A stretch of DNA of 64,000 bases from Pseudomaricurvus sp033283335. GTDB lineage: Bacteria > Pseudomonadota > Gammaproteobacteria > Pseudomonadales > Cellvibrionaceae. Shown here in pieces: positions 16,934 to 26,411 of this stretch. The stretch is from the NCBI GenBank assembly GCA_033283335.1, contig JAWMQP010000003.1:124001-188000 (forward strand). The letters run 5' to 3'. A program made the position numbers and the translations under genes. Each line of letters opens with the position of its first letter. The stretch's first letter is position 1. The notes beneath the pieces were generated by a model, which saw only the letters and a program-made list of their open reading frames with translations, was not told the origin of the DNA and made no database searches.

Positions 16934-17788
16934 TCAGCGATGGTTTAGCGCGTGCAGGGTCTCGCCACAGGCCAGGGTGCCGTCCATTTCCGGACCGCTG
17001 AGGGTAGCATTGACCGCAAAGGCCGCCGCCTGGGGTTTGCCAGGCATGCTGTTGAGCGTGGCCAGGGTGCTATAGGGTTCCATCGCCGGGTGTTTTTCCG
17101 CCGTGTCCGGATTGATAGTGGTCATCACACAGCGTTCACAGTGATCCCGCAGTTCCAGACCGAGGCCGTCCTGACGCTGCAAAAGGCTGATGCCATGTTC
17201 CGCAAAGGCCTCCAGGCCGGAGATGACAATATTGGGCCGAAACCGGCGCATATCCACAGGGCTGAGTCCTTTGGGAGTCAGGGCCGCATTGAGGCTGTCG
17301 AGCGAAGCTCGGTTGGCGATCAAGAAGGGGGCGGCATCGGCAAAGCGCGTGTGGGTCTCGTAGCCAAACCGCTCCGGTTGCGATTGTACCCGCTGGTGGC
17401 CATTGGCCATGGCCACAAGGCGCAAGGGCTGCGGGGGTTGCAGGACCTGGTTGAGCCAGGCCGTGGCCTCGCTGGAGGCTTCGGCCACATCGCAATCGTC
17501 CCGCCAGATGGTGGCGTTGAACACACCGGTATTCAGTTTGGGGTTCAGCGGCAGGCTTACCTGGCCTTTATCGGTGCAGCTCAATACCAGTGTATCGCCG
17601 TCAATGGCGGTGTCGATCAGGCACATGCGCGGTAATTGCCGCTGTGTGACAAAGCGTCCGTTCGGCATCACCAGCATCCAGTGGCGATCATAGAGCAGCC
17701 CTTCTGCGGTCAGCGGCCACTGTTGCACTTCAATGCCGCGCAGGGATTTCACCGGGTAGACGATCAGTTGTTCAATGGAGACTTTCAT
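16934..17788 (-). CDS. MOSC-domain protein (YcbX-like)
   Basis: About 284 residues. The N-terminal MOSC beta-barrel domain (IEQLIVYPVKSLRG) leads into a MOSC domain with GVFNATIWRDDCDV, RFRPNIVISG, AFAEHG and the conserved CERCVMTTINPDT, whose Cys is the likely molybdenum-cofactor ligand. Proteins like E. coli YcbX reduce N-hydroxylated compounds using Moco. ATG 17788 follows GGTGGGA; a GTG at 17800 is less likely. The molybdopterin gene moeA lies close by on the same strand. Confidence 0.88.
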   Translation of the reverse strand: MKVSIEQLIVYPVKSLRGIEVQQWPLTAEGLLYDRHWMLVMPNGRFVTQRQLPRMCLIDTAIDGDTLVLSCTDKGQVSLPLNPKLNTGVFNATIWRDDCDVAEASSEATAWLNQVLQPPQPLRLVAMANGHQRVQSQPERFGYETHTRFADAAPFLIANRASLDSLNAALTPKGLSPVDMRRFRPNIVISGLEAFAEHGISLLQRQDGLGLELRDHCERCVMTTINPDTAEKHPAMEPYSTLATLNSMPGKPQAAAFAVNATLSGPEMDGTLACGETLHALNHR

Positions 17789-17894
17789 TAAGCATCCCAC
17801 CCTGTAGTGTCAAGAAACAATGATGAACCTGGCATAAAGCCGTTGAACCTGGCACCAGGGCAGCGAGGCGTACCAAGCAGAATCGAAGTAGCTA

Positions 17895-18191
17895 TCAGCT
17901 CTTCTTTTGGTGCTGCTCATACGCCGCCAGCTGTTCCGGGGTGGCATCGGTCTGGTACTTGTCCTTCCACTCACCGTAGGGCATACCATAGACGGCTTCG
18001 CGCGCCTGGTCGTAGTCCATGGCTACACCTTTGTCCTCGGCGGCAGCGAGGTACCATTTGCTCAGGCAGTTGCGACAGAAGCCCGCCAACGTCATCAATT
18101 CAATGTTTTGTACGTCTTTACGCTCGTCCAGGTGCTGCAACAGGCGGCGGAAGGCGGCCGCTTCCAGTTCAGTTTGGGTTTGCTGATCCAT
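17895..18191 (-). CDS. DUF1244-family protein
   Basis: 98 residues matching the DUF1244 pattern: QHLDERKDVQNIELM, LAGFCRNCLSKWY and YDQAREAVYGMPYGEWK. It is small and soluble, with a C-x-x-C (CRNC) that might bind metal. Its function is not established. It lies between moeA and the MOSC gene on the same strand. Confidence 0.9.
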   Translation of the reverse strand: MDQQTQTELEAAAFRRLLQHLDERKDVQNIELMTLAGFCRNCLSKWYLAAAEDKGVAMDYDQAREAVYGMPYGEWKDKYQTDATPEQLAAYEQHQKKS

Positions 18192-18221
18192 TGTGGACTC
18201 CTTCAGTTTAAATGAATGACC

Positions 18222-19454
18222 TTAAAACAGTTCATCATAACGTATCACACGCACCAGATCGCCCTCGGCAATCGTGTCGTGGCTGGGTACTACGGCCATG
18301 GCGTTGGACCAGCTGGTGGACGAGAGCACGCCCGAACTCTGGTTGGGGTGTAAATGCAGTTGGCCATCGTCGCTGATCTTCACCCGCACAAACTCGGTGC
18401 GGATGCTGGGCGTCAGTCGGTTGAAGCTGGCAGGCCACAGCTGACCCCGGGGCAGCACCGGCGTGCGTCCCTGCAAAGCCTGCAGGTAGGGGCGAACAAA
18501 CAGCAAAAAGGTAATAAAGGTGGATACCGGGTTGCCGGGCAGGCCAAAAAATGGCGTGTCGCCCACTCGCCCAAAGGCCAGCGGTTTGCCCGGCTTGATG
18601 GCGATTTTCCAGAGGTTCAATCGGCCCAGTTTTTCCACCGCCGTTTTAACGTGGTCTTCTTCGCCCACCGACACACCGCCCGTGCTGACAATCACATCGG
18701 CTTCCAGCGTGGCCCGGCTCAGGGCTTGCAGTGTGGCCTCCGGGGTGTCCGCGACACGGCCCAGATCCACGGCTTGAATGCCCATCTTGTCCAGCAGTCC
18801 GGCTAACAAATAGCGGTTGGAATTGTAAATCTGACCGGCTGCCAGCGGCTGGCCCGGTTCTACCAGTTCATCGCCGGTAGACAGAATGGCCACCTTCAGC
18901 CGGCGAATAACCGGTACGCTGGCAATGCCAATCGAGGCCAGTAGCCCCAGGGTTTGTGGCGTTAACAGTTGACCGCGGCTGGCGACTTCGGCGCCCTGGC
19001 GAATGTCCTGGCCCTGTGGGCGGATGTTGTTGTGCAAGGCGATGCCCGCAGGAATAGTGACCTGATCAGCGTTGATCTGACCGGTATTGAGCTGACATTG
19101 TTCCTGCATCACCACCGCATCGGCGCCCTCGGGAATTTCGGCCCCGGTAAAAATGCGCGCGGCGGTACCTTCAGCAAGGGGTTGAGGCACCGAGCCTGCA
19201 GCAATGCGCTGGCTGACAGGGAAGTCCTGCGGGCCTTGCTGTCGGTGGTCGGCAAAGCGGAAGGCGTAGCCGTCCATGGCGCTGTTGGCGGCGGGGGGGA
19301 CATCCAGGGGGCTGCTTTGCGATTCAGCCAGAATGCGTCCATGGACCTGCAGCAGGGGCAGGTGTTCTCGCTCGTCCAGGGGTTTGGCCTGCTGCAGAAT
19401 CTGTTGCAGGGCCTCATCGAAGGGGATCAGGGTGGGGGAGGAAGTTGCCGTCAT
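18222..19454 (-). CDS. moeA: Molybdopterin molybdenumtransferase MoeA
   Basis: About 410 residues from ATG 19454, equal to E. coli MoeA (411). An upstream ATG at 19481 would put the start only about 12 bases after a TATAAT at 19494-19499 (minus strand), so the shorter form fits better. Conserved parts include the opening PFDEALQQIL, ANSAMDGYAF, GAEIPEGADAVVMQEQ, STGDELVEPG, STGGVSVGEEDHVK and GLPGNPVSTF. It inserts molybdate into adenylylated molybdopterin. Proximity to the MOSC gene is consistent with molybdenum metabolism. Confidence 0.94.
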   Translation of the reverse strand: MTATSSPTLIPFDEALQQILQQAKPLDEREHLPLLQVHGRILAESQSSPLDVPPAANSAMDGYAFRFADHRQQGPQDFPVSQRIAAGSVPQPLAEGTAARIFTGAEIPEGADAVVMQEQCQLNTGQINADQVTIPAGIALHNNIRPQGQDIRQGAEVASRGQLLTPQTLGLLASIGIASVPVIRRLKVAILSTGDELVEPGQPLAAGQIYNSNRYLLAGLLDKMGIQAVDLGRVADTPEATLQALSRATLEADVIVSTGGVSVGEEDHVKTAVEKLGRLNLWKIAIKPGKPLAFGRVGDTPFFGLPGNPVSTFITFLLFVRPYLQALQGRTPVLPRGQLWPASFNRLTPSIRTEFVRVKISDDGQLHLHPNQSSGVLSSTSWSNAMAVVPSHDTIAEGDLVRVIRYDELF

Positions 19455-19570
19455 GGTGTCTTGTCGTCGAGTATTTCTCATGTTTGCCGGTGATTATAAC
19501 GGGTTCGGGTGCTCAGGGTGGTCTATCTTGCGCATGCTTTTGCTGTGTTTAGCCGGTTCAAGCCGTTAGA

Positions 19571-20986
19571 ATGCCTGCCAGTTTTGAATATCTACCGGTA
19601 ATTGTCCGCAGGTTCGTGTTCGTCGTGCAGTATTCTTTTATTTCCGAAGTGAAACAGTTGGCCAAGCTGGCCAGTCCATTGCTGGCAGCACAGTTATTGG
19701 CCACCGGCATGGGGGCTGTGGACACGTTAATGTCGGGGCGCTATCACGCCAACGATCTGGCTGCCGTAGCCGTCGGCAGCAGCATCTGGCTGCCACTGTA
19801 CCTGTTGATTTCCGGTCTGTTGATTGCCACCACCTCCATGGTCGCGCGCTTTCATGGCGCCGGTGATCGCACCTCATTGGTGACCACCGTGCGCCAGAGC
19901 CTGTGGCTGGCTCTGGCGGCGACGATTCCCTGTGTACTGCTGTTGTGGAATGTACGACCACTGTTGGATTGGTTGTCGGTGGATACCGCATTTGTGGCCA
20001 TTGCCGAGGGGTATCTGGCGGCGATTGCGTGGGGCTTGCCGGGCGCGGCCATTTTTTGCAGCTTGCGGGCCTTTACTGAGGGGATGGGGCGCACCAAGCC
20101 CTTTATGCTCTGCAGTGCTGCGGCCTTTGTCTGCAATATCCCGCTCAATTATGGCTTGATCAACGGCTTGTGGGGGTTGCCGGAGCTGGGGGGCGTCGGC
20201 TGTGGCTGGGCCACCGCCCTGTGTTTGTGGCTGCAGGTGGGGCTACTGTTGTGGTTTACCTCCCGCGCCAACAACTACGACGGTGTCAGCTTGTGGGGAG
20301 GCTGGGAGTGGCCGCACTGGTCGACCATCCGGCGGGTGGCGCGTTTGGGGCTGCCGATATCCCTGGCGGTGTTCGCCGAGGTGTCGATCTTCTCGGCCAT
20401 TGCCCTGTTGTTGGCGCCTTTGGGAACTCTGGTGGTGGCGAGCCACCAGATTGCCCTCAGTGTCTCGCACCTGATTTTTATGATTCCGCTTAGTCTGTCG
20501 CAGGCCATTACCATCCGGGTCGGCTACTTCCTGGGGCGTCAGGAGCAGGCGCGAGCCAATTTTGTCGTACGCGCGGGGGTGATCAGCGCGGGTTTGGTGG
20601 CCTTGAGCACCATGAGCCTGATTCTGACCTTTCGCCATAGTATCGTCAGCTGGTACAGCCCCGATGTTCAAGTGCAGGCGGTAGCGGCTGGCTTGTTTGT
20701 GTGGATGGCGGTGTATCAGTTTCCCGATCAGATCCAGATTGCTTCCAATGCCTGCCTGCGAGCCTATCAGGATACTCGCGTGCCCTTGATGCTGATTCTG
20801 TTGTCCTATTGGGGTGTGGCCATTCCATTGGGCATCACGCTGGCACGCACCGATTGGCTGGTGCAGCCCCTGGCGGCGGAGGGCTTCTGGATCGCCTTGG
20901 TGGTCGGTTTGAGCCTTACCGCTGTGCTGCTGGGTGGACGGCTGCTGAGCATTTCCCGTCGACCGATTTCGGTAAAAAACTCCTAG
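19571..20986 (+). CDS. MATE-family multidrug efflux transporter (NorM-like)
   Basis: 471 residues with about 12 membrane segments and the MATE internal duplication. Typical parts are LASPLLAAQLLATGMGAVDTLM (shown here as the first helix), WGLPGAAIFCSLRAFTEGMGRTKP and SQAITIRVGYFLG. It probably exports cationic drugs using sodium or proton gradients. The start is uncertain: an in-frame GTG at 19625 would give a more usual N-terminus. It is divergent from moeA. Confidence 0.88.
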   Translation: MPASFEYLPVIVRRFVFVVQYSFISEVKQLAKLASPLLAAQLLATGMGAVDTLMSGRYHANDLAAVAVGSSIWLPLYLLISGLLIATTSMVARFHGAGDRTSLVTTVRQSLWLALAATIPCVLLLWNVRPLLDWLSVDTAFVAIAEGYLAAIAWGLPGAAIFCSLRAFTEGMGRTKPFMLCSAAAFVCNIPLNYGLINGLWGLPELGGVGCGWATALCLWLQVGLLLWFTSRANNYDGVSLWGGWEWPHWSTIRRVARLGLPISLAVFAEVSIFSAIALLLAPLGTLVVASHQIALSVSHLIFMIPLSLSQAITIRVGYFLGRQEQARANFVVRAGVISAGLVALSTMSLILTFRHSIVSWYSPDVQVQAVAAGLFVWMAVYQFPDQIQIASNACLRAYQDTRVPLMLILLSYWGVAIPLGITLARTDWLVQPLAAEGFWIALVVGLSLTAVLLGGRLLSISRRPISVKNS

Positions 20987-21087
20987 TCACCCGCCATTGT
21001 GTTGCCCTGCAAGACAGTGACTTTACGGTCACAGTCTCATGTGACCCATTTGGCTCCATTGGTCAGTTGTTCCGGTCGTTTTTGTTA

Positions 21088-21116
21088 TTGGAGCGCTTTC
21101 GCGAACCTCCTACCCT
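21088..21116 (+). promoter_or_regulatory. Possible fadBA promoter
   Basis: TTGGAG (21088-21093), a 17-bp spacer and TACCCT (21111-21116) give a leader of about 70 bases before fadB. Upstream, GTGAC-tttacg-GTCAC (from about 21017) is a short inverted repeat that could bind a regulator. I cannot match it to a known FadR or PsrA site. Confidence 0.3.
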
Positions 21117-21189
21117 AAGCCTCGCTGAAAAAGGTCTTCAGGCGCCTGTGCCGGTGGACCCCGATAATTCAAGAATATGAGGCTGATAG

Positions 21190-23340
21190 ATGATCTATTC
21201 AGGTAAAGCCATAACGGTAACTGCCCTCGACAATGGCATCGCCGAACTCAACTTCAATCTGGAAGGTGAGTCTGTAAACAAATTCAACGCATTGACGGTA
21301 GAAGAGCTGGAGCAGGCCGCCCAAGCCCTGCAGGCCACCGCCGGTGTCAAAGGCCTGATCGTAACCAGTAGCAAGGATGTGTTCATTGTCGGTGCCGACA
21401 TCATGGAATTTGGCAATAAATTCAGCGCATCTGAAGAAGAGATTGCCGCCGGTGTGCTGGAAACCAACACCACCGTGTTTAACCTGATTGAAGACCTGCC
21501 ATACCCCACGGTCACTGCCATCAACGGTATCGCTCTGGGCGGCGGTCTGGAAATGGCATTGACCACCGATTATCGGGTCATGTCGACAGCCGCTAAAATC
21601 GGTCTGCCGGAAACCAAGCTGGGTATTATTCCCGGTTTTGGCGGCACCGTGCGCCTGCCTCGCCTGATTGGCTCCGACAACGCGGTCGAGTGGATTGCGT
21701 CCGGTAAGGAACAAAAAGCGCCTGCTGCTTTGGCGGCCGGTGCCGTAGATGCGGTTGTGGCACCGGAAAAGCTGCGTGAAGCGGCTCTGAGCCTAGTGCA
21801 GCAGTGCATTGACGGTGAGTTTGACTACCGCGCCAAGCGCCAGGAAAAACTAGAGCCCCTGAAGCTCAATGACATTGAAGCTCTCATGTCGTTTGAAACC
21901 GCCAAGGCGTTTATTGCCGGTCAGGCGGGGCCTCATTACCCGGCGCCGGTCACGGCGGTCAAAGTCATTCAGAAAGCCGCCAAGCTGGATCGCGATGGCG
22001 CGCTGGCTGAAGAGGCCAAGGGCATTGCCAAGCTGGCGAAGACAGGGGTCGCCCGCAACCTGGTGGGTTTGTTTCTGGGGGATCAGGAGCTGGGCAAAAA
22101 TGCCAAGCTGGCCGCCAGCAAAGGTGGCAAGGTCAACAAGGGCGCGGTACTGGGTGCTGGTATCATGGGCGGCGGTATCGCCTATCAGTCCGCCTTCAAG
22201 GGCACACCCATTATCATGAAAGACATCGCTCAGGCGGGTCTGGATCTGGGCTTGTCCGAGGCCAGCAAGCTGCTGTCGAAGCAGGTTGCCCGCGGCCGTA
22301 TGACGCCCGCAGCCATGGCCGGGGTACTCAACAACATCCAGCCGCAGCTGAGTTACGACGGTTTCGATACTGTTGACGTCGTAGTGGAAGCGGTGGTGGA
22401 AAACCCCAAGGTGAAGCACGCGGTACTGGCGGAAACGGAGAAGCACATTCGCGAAGACGCCATTCTGACCTCCAACACCTCCACCATTTCCATCACCCAT
22501 CTGGCTGAAGCGCTGCAGCGTCCGCAAAATTTCTGCGGTATGCACTTCTTCAACCCTGTGCATCAAATGCCGTTGGTGGAAGTGATTCGTGGCGAGAAAT
22601 CCAGCGATGAAGCCGTCGCCCGCACGGTCGCCTACGCCCTGGCGATGGGTAAAAAACCGGTGGTGGTCAATGACTGCCCGGGATTCCTGGTCAACCGTAT
22701 TCTGTCCCCGTACTTTGGCGGTTTTATGCGCCTGATGAAAGACGGAGCCGACTTCACCAAGGTCGATAAGGTGATGGAGAAGTTCGGTATGCCCATGGGC
22801 CCGGCCTACCTGGCCGACGTGGTCGGAATTGATACCGGCGTGCACGCCGGTGAGGTGATGGCTGCCGGTTTCCCCAGCCGAATGGGCGCGGATTTCAAAA
22901 CCACGCACGCAGTACTGTTTGAAAACAATCGCCTGGGTCAGAAAAACGGCAAGGGTTACTACAGTTACGAGCTGGATCGCAAAGGCAAAACCCAGAAGGT
23001 GGTCGACGAAGCGGTGGTCGCGCTGTTGGCGCCGGTGGTGGGTGAGGCACGTGAGTTTTCCGATGACGAAATCCTTGATCGCATGATGATCCCTCTGTGC
23101 CTGGAAGCGGTGCGCTGTCTGGAGGAGGGCATTGCAGCCAGTGCCACTGACGTGGACATGTCCCTGATCTACGGCATTGGCTTCCCGCCCTTCCGCGGCG
23201 GTGCCCTGCACTACATCCAGGATATGGGCCTGGCCGAATTTGTAGCTCGCGCTGATCAGTATGCGGAGCTGGGTGAGAGTTACCAGCCGACTGCCAAACT
23301 GCGCGAAATGGCGGCCAACGGCGAGACGTTTTTCAGCTGA
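21190..23340 (+). CDS. fadB: Fatty acid oxidation complex subunit alpha FadB
   Basis: 716 residues, standard FadB length. The enoyl-CoA hydratase/isomerase domain (about 1-190) has AINGIALGGGLEMAL and GLPETKLGIIPGFGGTVRLPR. The 3-hydroxyacyl-CoA dehydrogenase domain has the NAD-binding GAGIMGGGIAYQ at about residue 322, NTSTISITHLAEAL, and GMHFFNPVHQMPLVEVI with the catalytic His. It carries out hydration and dehydrogenation in beta-oxidation as an alpha2beta2 complex with FadA, encoded 60 bp downstream. Confidence 0.97.
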   Translation: MIYSGKAITVTALDNGIAELNFNLEGESVNKFNALTVEELEQAAQALQATAGVKGLIVTSSKDVFIVGADIMEFGNKFSASEEEIAAGVLETNTTVFNLIEDLPYPTVTAINGIALGGGLEMALTTDYRVMSTAAKIGLPETKLGIIPGFGGTVRLPRLIGSDNAVEWIASGKEQKAPAALAAGAVDAVVAPEKLREAALSLVQQCIDGEFDYRAKRQEKLEPLKLNDIEALMSFETAKAFIAGQAGPHYPAPVTAVKVIQKAAKLDRDGALAEEAKGIAKLAKTGVARNLVGLFLGDQELGKNAKLAASKGGKVNKGAVLGAGIMGGGIAYQSAFKGTPIIMKDIAQAGLDLGLSEASKLLSKQVARGRMTPAAMAGVLNNIQPQLSYDGFDTVDVVVEAVVENPKVKHAVLAETEKHIREDAILTSNTSTISITHLAEALQRPQNFCGMHFFNPVHQMPLVEVIRGEKSSDEAVARTVAYALAMGKKPVVVNDCPGFLVNRILSPYFGGFMRLMKDGADFTKVDKVMEKFGMPMGPAYLADVVGIDTGVHAGEVMAAGFPSRMGADFKTTHAVLFENNRLGQKNGKGYYSYELDRKGKTQKVVDEAVVALLAPVVGEAREFSDDEILDRMMIPLCLEAVRCLEEGIAASATDVDMSLIYGIGFPPFRGGALHYIQDMGLAEFVARADQYAELGESYQPTAKLREMAANGETFFS

Positions 23341-23400
23341 GTCATGGCTCGCTGAACGACCTCGCCTATTTGAAACAGACTTTATAAAGGAAATTAAGTA

Positions 23401-24576
23401 ATGAGCTTAAATCCGAGAGATGCCGTAATTGTCGATTTCGGCCGCACGGCCATGGGCCGCTCCAAGGGCGGCGCTTACCGTTTTACCCGCGCTGAAGACC
23501 TGTCTGCGGATCTGGTCAATGGCTTATTTGCCCGCAACCCCAAGCTGGACCCGGCCGAAGTGGAAGATGTGATCTGGGGCTGCGTCAACCAGACCAAGGA
23601 ACAGGGCTGGAACATCGCCCGGATGATGTCCCTGCTGACCGTGATCCCGCACACCGCCGGTGGTCAGACCGTCAGTCGATTGTGCGGTTCGTCCATGGCG
23701 GCCCTGCACACTGCTGCCCAGGCGATCATGACCAACAACGGTGACATGTTTGTGGTTGGTGGTGTCGAGCACATGGGTCATTTGCCGATGGACCACGGTG
23801 TCGATCCCAACCCACGTTTGGCCAAACACGCGGCCAAGGCGGCCGGCATGATGGGCATGACCGCGGAGGTGTTGGGCATGATGCACGGCATCACCCGTGA
23901 ACAGCAGGATGAGTTTGGGGCTCGCTCCCACCGTCTCGCGCACCAGGCGACCCTGGAAGGCCGCTTTAACGATGAAATCATTGTCATCGATGGTCACAAT
24001 GCCGATGGCTTTAAAGTGCGCATGCGTGCCGATGAAACCATTCGCCCGGAAACCACCGTGGAATCCCTGGCGCAATTGCGTCCTGCCTTTAATCCCAAAG
24101 GCGGTACCGTGACGGCGGGCACTTCCTCACAAATCACAGACGGGGCCTCCGCCATGATCGTCATGTCGGCCGAGCGCGCGCAGGCGCTCGGTGTGCAGCC
24201 GCTGGCGAAAATCCGTGCCATGGCGGTAGCGGGGGTGGATCCCTCCATCATGGGCTATGGTCCCGTGCCCTCCACCCAGAAGGCGCTGCAGCGCGCCGGA
24301 CTGACCATGGCAGACATCGACTTTGTTGAATTAAACGAAGCTTTTGCCGCTCAGGCCCTGCCCGTATTGAAAGACCTGCAGCTGTTGGACAAAATGGATG
24401 ACAAGGTCAACCTGCACGGTGGCGCCATTGCCTTGGGGCATCCATTTGGTTGTTCTGGCACCCGTATCACCGGTACCTTGCTGAATGTCATGCGTCAGCG
24501 TGAAGGGACTCTGGGGGTGGCCACCATGTGTATTGGTTTGGGACAGGGTATTACCACCATCGTTGAGCGCTTGTGA
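23401..24576 (+). CDS. fadA: Acetyl-CoA C-acyltransferase (3-ketoacyl-CoA thiolase) FadA
   Basis: 391 residues. Thiolase features: the nucleophile Cys in VSRLCGSSMAAL (about residue 95), GGVEHMGHLPM, the His of NEAFAAQALPV, and GGAIALGHPFGCSGTRI plus CIGLGQG at the C-terminus. It cleaves 3-ketoacyl-CoA to acetyl-CoA in the FadBA complex. AAAGGA precedes the ATG with good spacing. A strong terminator follows at 24601, closing the fadBA operon. Confidence 0.97.
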   Translation: MSLNPRDAVIVDFGRTAMGRSKGGAYRFTRAEDLSADLVNGLFARNPKLDPAEVEDVIWGCVNQTKEQGWNIARMMSLLTVIPHTAGGQTVSRLCGSSMAALHTAAQAIMTNNGDMFVVGGVEHMGHLPMDHGVDPNPRLAKHAAKAAGMMGMTAEVLGMMHGITREQQDEFGARSHRLAHQATLEGRFNDEIIVIDGHNADGFKVRMRADETIRPETTVESLAQLRPAFNPKGGTVTAGTSSQITDGASAMIVMSAERAQALGVQPLAKIRAMAVAGVDPSIMGYGPVPSTQKALQRAGLTMADIDFVELNEAFAAQALPVLKDLQLLDKMDDKVNLHGGAIALGHPFGCSGTRITGTLLNVMRQREGTLGVATMCIGLGQGITTIVERL

Positions 24577-24600
24577 TCAGGTCTGGTTGCTGAACGGAAA

Positions 24601-24628
24601 AACGGGGCGCGTAGCGCCCCGTTTTTGT
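24601..24628 (+). terminator. Intrinsic terminator of fadBA
   Basis: AACGGGGCGC-gta-GCGCCCCGTT forms a ten-bp GC-rich stem followed by a T-run. A-runs on the left also allow leftward use. Confidence 0.92.
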
Positions 24629-24758
24629 TTCTGCCTTAGGCTTTTTTAACTGGCACTTTGTGAATGGCAGGCAGAATTTCGCCAGATATCCACTATAGTT
24701 TTTAAGATCATTCCTATTATGAAATGTGGATCGGGTGGCCGAGAGGGAGTTGAGTGTG

Positions 24759-25349
24759 ATGAAAACCGTGTGGGTTGGCAGCTGGTTGGTGGCAGTGAGT
24801 GTGTTGTTGGCGGCCTGCAGCAGCGGAGTCAGCATTGATCAGGACTACAACCAGGCAACGGACTTCAGTCAGTTGAAGACCTATCACTGGTATGACGTCA
24901 GTCAGGGACAGAAGAATACCCATGGTAACGACATCCTGGATGAGCGAATCCGCCAGGCGGTGGATCGCGAGCTGCAAGCCAAGGGATTCCAGCAGGTGAC
25001 CAGTGGTGATGTCGATTTTTCTGTCAATTACAGCATTACCACTCAGGCAAAAACGGATATCCGCAGTTACAACACCTACGGTGGCATGGCGCCAGGTTTT
25101 ACTTTTGGCTATGGCACCGGCCACTACCGTTATGGCTACAGCATGATGTACAGCACCGCGCCGGAAGTGCAAACCATTCACTACGAAGAGGGCACCTTCG
25201 TGCTCGATATCATCAACGGTGGCGACAAACTGGTGTGGCGGGGTACCGCCGTGGGGCGACTGAAGAAAAACCTGTCGGTGGAGGAAAAACGTCAGGCCAT
25301 CAACAATGTGGTTGGAAAAGTATTGGATGGCTTTCCGCCAGAGTCGTGA
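24759..25349 (+). CDS. DUF4136-family lipoprotein
   Basis: About 196 residues from ATG 24759, which follows GAGAGGGAG by nine bases. A lipoprotein signal ends in LLAACSS (lipobox, Cys near residue 20), so the protein is probably anchored to a membrane facing the periplasm. The body matches DUF4136: DFSQLKTYHWYD, LDERIRQAVDRELQAKGFQ and VDFSVNYSI. A Gly/Tyr-rich stretch lies near residues 105-130. Function unknown. Confidence 0.87.
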   Translation: MKTVWVGSWLVAVSVLLAACSSGVSIDQDYNQATDFSQLKTYHWYDVSQGQKNTHGNDILDERIRQAVDRELQAKGFQQVTSGDVDFSVNYSITTQAKTDIRSYNTYGGMAPGFTFGYGTGHYRYGYSMMYSTAPEVQTIHYEEGTFVLDIINGGDKLVWRGTAVGRLKKNLSVEEKRQAINNVVGKVLDGFPPES

Positions 25350-25358
25350 CCAGCGGAT

Positions 25359-25883
25359 CTACCACCAGTATTTGCCCCAGTTTTCCGGGTTTGCCCAGAA
25401 TTTGGGGCTGTTCCATTCCCGTTTGCGATTGTACTGGTCAAGGTTGTAACCGTAACTCTCCTGCATTAACCCGTTGCTCGTTTCGTCCAGCTGAGCGGAG
25501 GGTAAAAACTGATTTTGTCGCTTAAAGCCCAGCCCCAGCAGGCCTTCATGGGGTTGTGGATCAAACTCACGGCTCAATAACACCCAGATACTATGTGTGT
25601 GCAGATTGCGTAAGCGGGCGAGGAACTGAATTCCTGTGGCAGGTGGGTGGTGTTCGAGCCAGTCACTGACCACGGCACAGTCAAAACGGCCCAGATGATC
25701 CAGTTGCTCGCTGGTCTGAATATGCGTGAGCTGGCACTGATGCTCCCGGCACCAATCCTCCAGCGCTACAGGCAGGCGATCACTGCAATACAGCAGCGTC
25801 GATGAGCGCTGTTGTTGCTCGGGGATGAAGGCCAGTAACTGCAGTTGTTGCAGCAGTGCCTGCCAGGGAGACAGTGACGTCAT
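25359..25883 (-). CDS. DUF6231-like protein
   Basis: About 174 residues from ATG 25883 (AGG seven bases upstream; an in-frame ATG at 25922 is less likely). It resembles a Rossmann-like methyltransferase remnant (LLYCSDRLPVALEDW, DCAVVSDWLEH, GIQFLARLRNLHT) and ends in the aromatic tail WANPENWGKYWW, a feature I associate with DUF6231 proteins of pseudomonads. It is convergent with the lipoprotein gene; stops are nine bases apart. Function unknown. Confidence 0.7.
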   Translation of the reverse strand: MTSLSPWQALLQQLQLLAFIPEQQQRSSTLLYCSDRLPVALEDWCREHQCQLTHIQTSEQLDHLGRFDCAVVSDWLEHHPPATGIQFLARLRNLHTHSIWVLLSREFDPQPHEGLLGLGFKRQNQFLPSAQLDETSNGLMQESYGYNLDQYNRKREWNSPKFWANPENWGKYWW

Positions 25884-25959
25884 GTAACAGCCTGAGATGT
25901 CCTGATGTGCGCCAGTGCGCAACGGTGAGAGGTCGGCGTATTTTCGCGGGACCCGTAGC

Positions 25960-26361
25960 TCAGGTCAAATCCTGTTGCTGTTCCAGCAGGGCTCTGGCAA
26001 ACAGATAGGCGTCCTGTGCGTCAAACAGCTCCTCATTGGGAAACAGGGGTTCGTCAACGTCACTGCGTAAAAAAACTTCATCATCGCCGGTTACAGGATC
26101 GAGATGATCGATCAAGTAGTGCAGGGATCTATCGATGATCTGTTGCCAGTTATCCCCTTGCAGCATCGGCAATGGGCAATTGAACACCATATGCTCCAGC
26201 ATGGCGACAGTGGGCATAGCCAGCTGTGGCTGGATCTTGTGCAGGTCATCGCGCAGATGACGCAGAATGCGGACCAACTGCTTGTATTTGTGGTTGACGG
26301 AATAGGTCTGTGCCCCAGGTTCCCGTGCACGGGAATCTTGTGGCGTGGAGATGCCGTTCAA
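25960..26361 (-). CDS. Hypothetical protein, 133 aa
   Basis: I do not recognise it. It is soluble and mostly helical: KYKQLVRILRHLRDDLHKI, a middle part with NWQQIIDRSLHYLIDHLD, then an acidic segment DDEVFLRSDVDEP and a helical tail rich in Ala and Gln. No signal peptide or metal motif. It lies between two small genes on the same strand and may be co-transcribed with them. Confidence 0.6.
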   Translation of the reverse strand: MNGISTPQDSRAREPGAQTYSVNHKYKQLVRILRHLRDDLHKIQPQLAMPTVAMLEHMVFNCPLPMLQGDNWQQIIDRSLHYLIDHLDPVTGDDEVFLRSDVDEPLFPNEELFDAQDAYLFARALLEQQQDLT

Positions 26362-26411
26362 GAAAGCCTCCGTTTACCGTTGATGTCCAGATCTATGGGT
26401 GATGCTGTGGT

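Noticed and set aside
21850..23211. A 453-codon open frame antisense to fadB
   Set aside because: FadB is certain on the other strand; the antisense product looks random.
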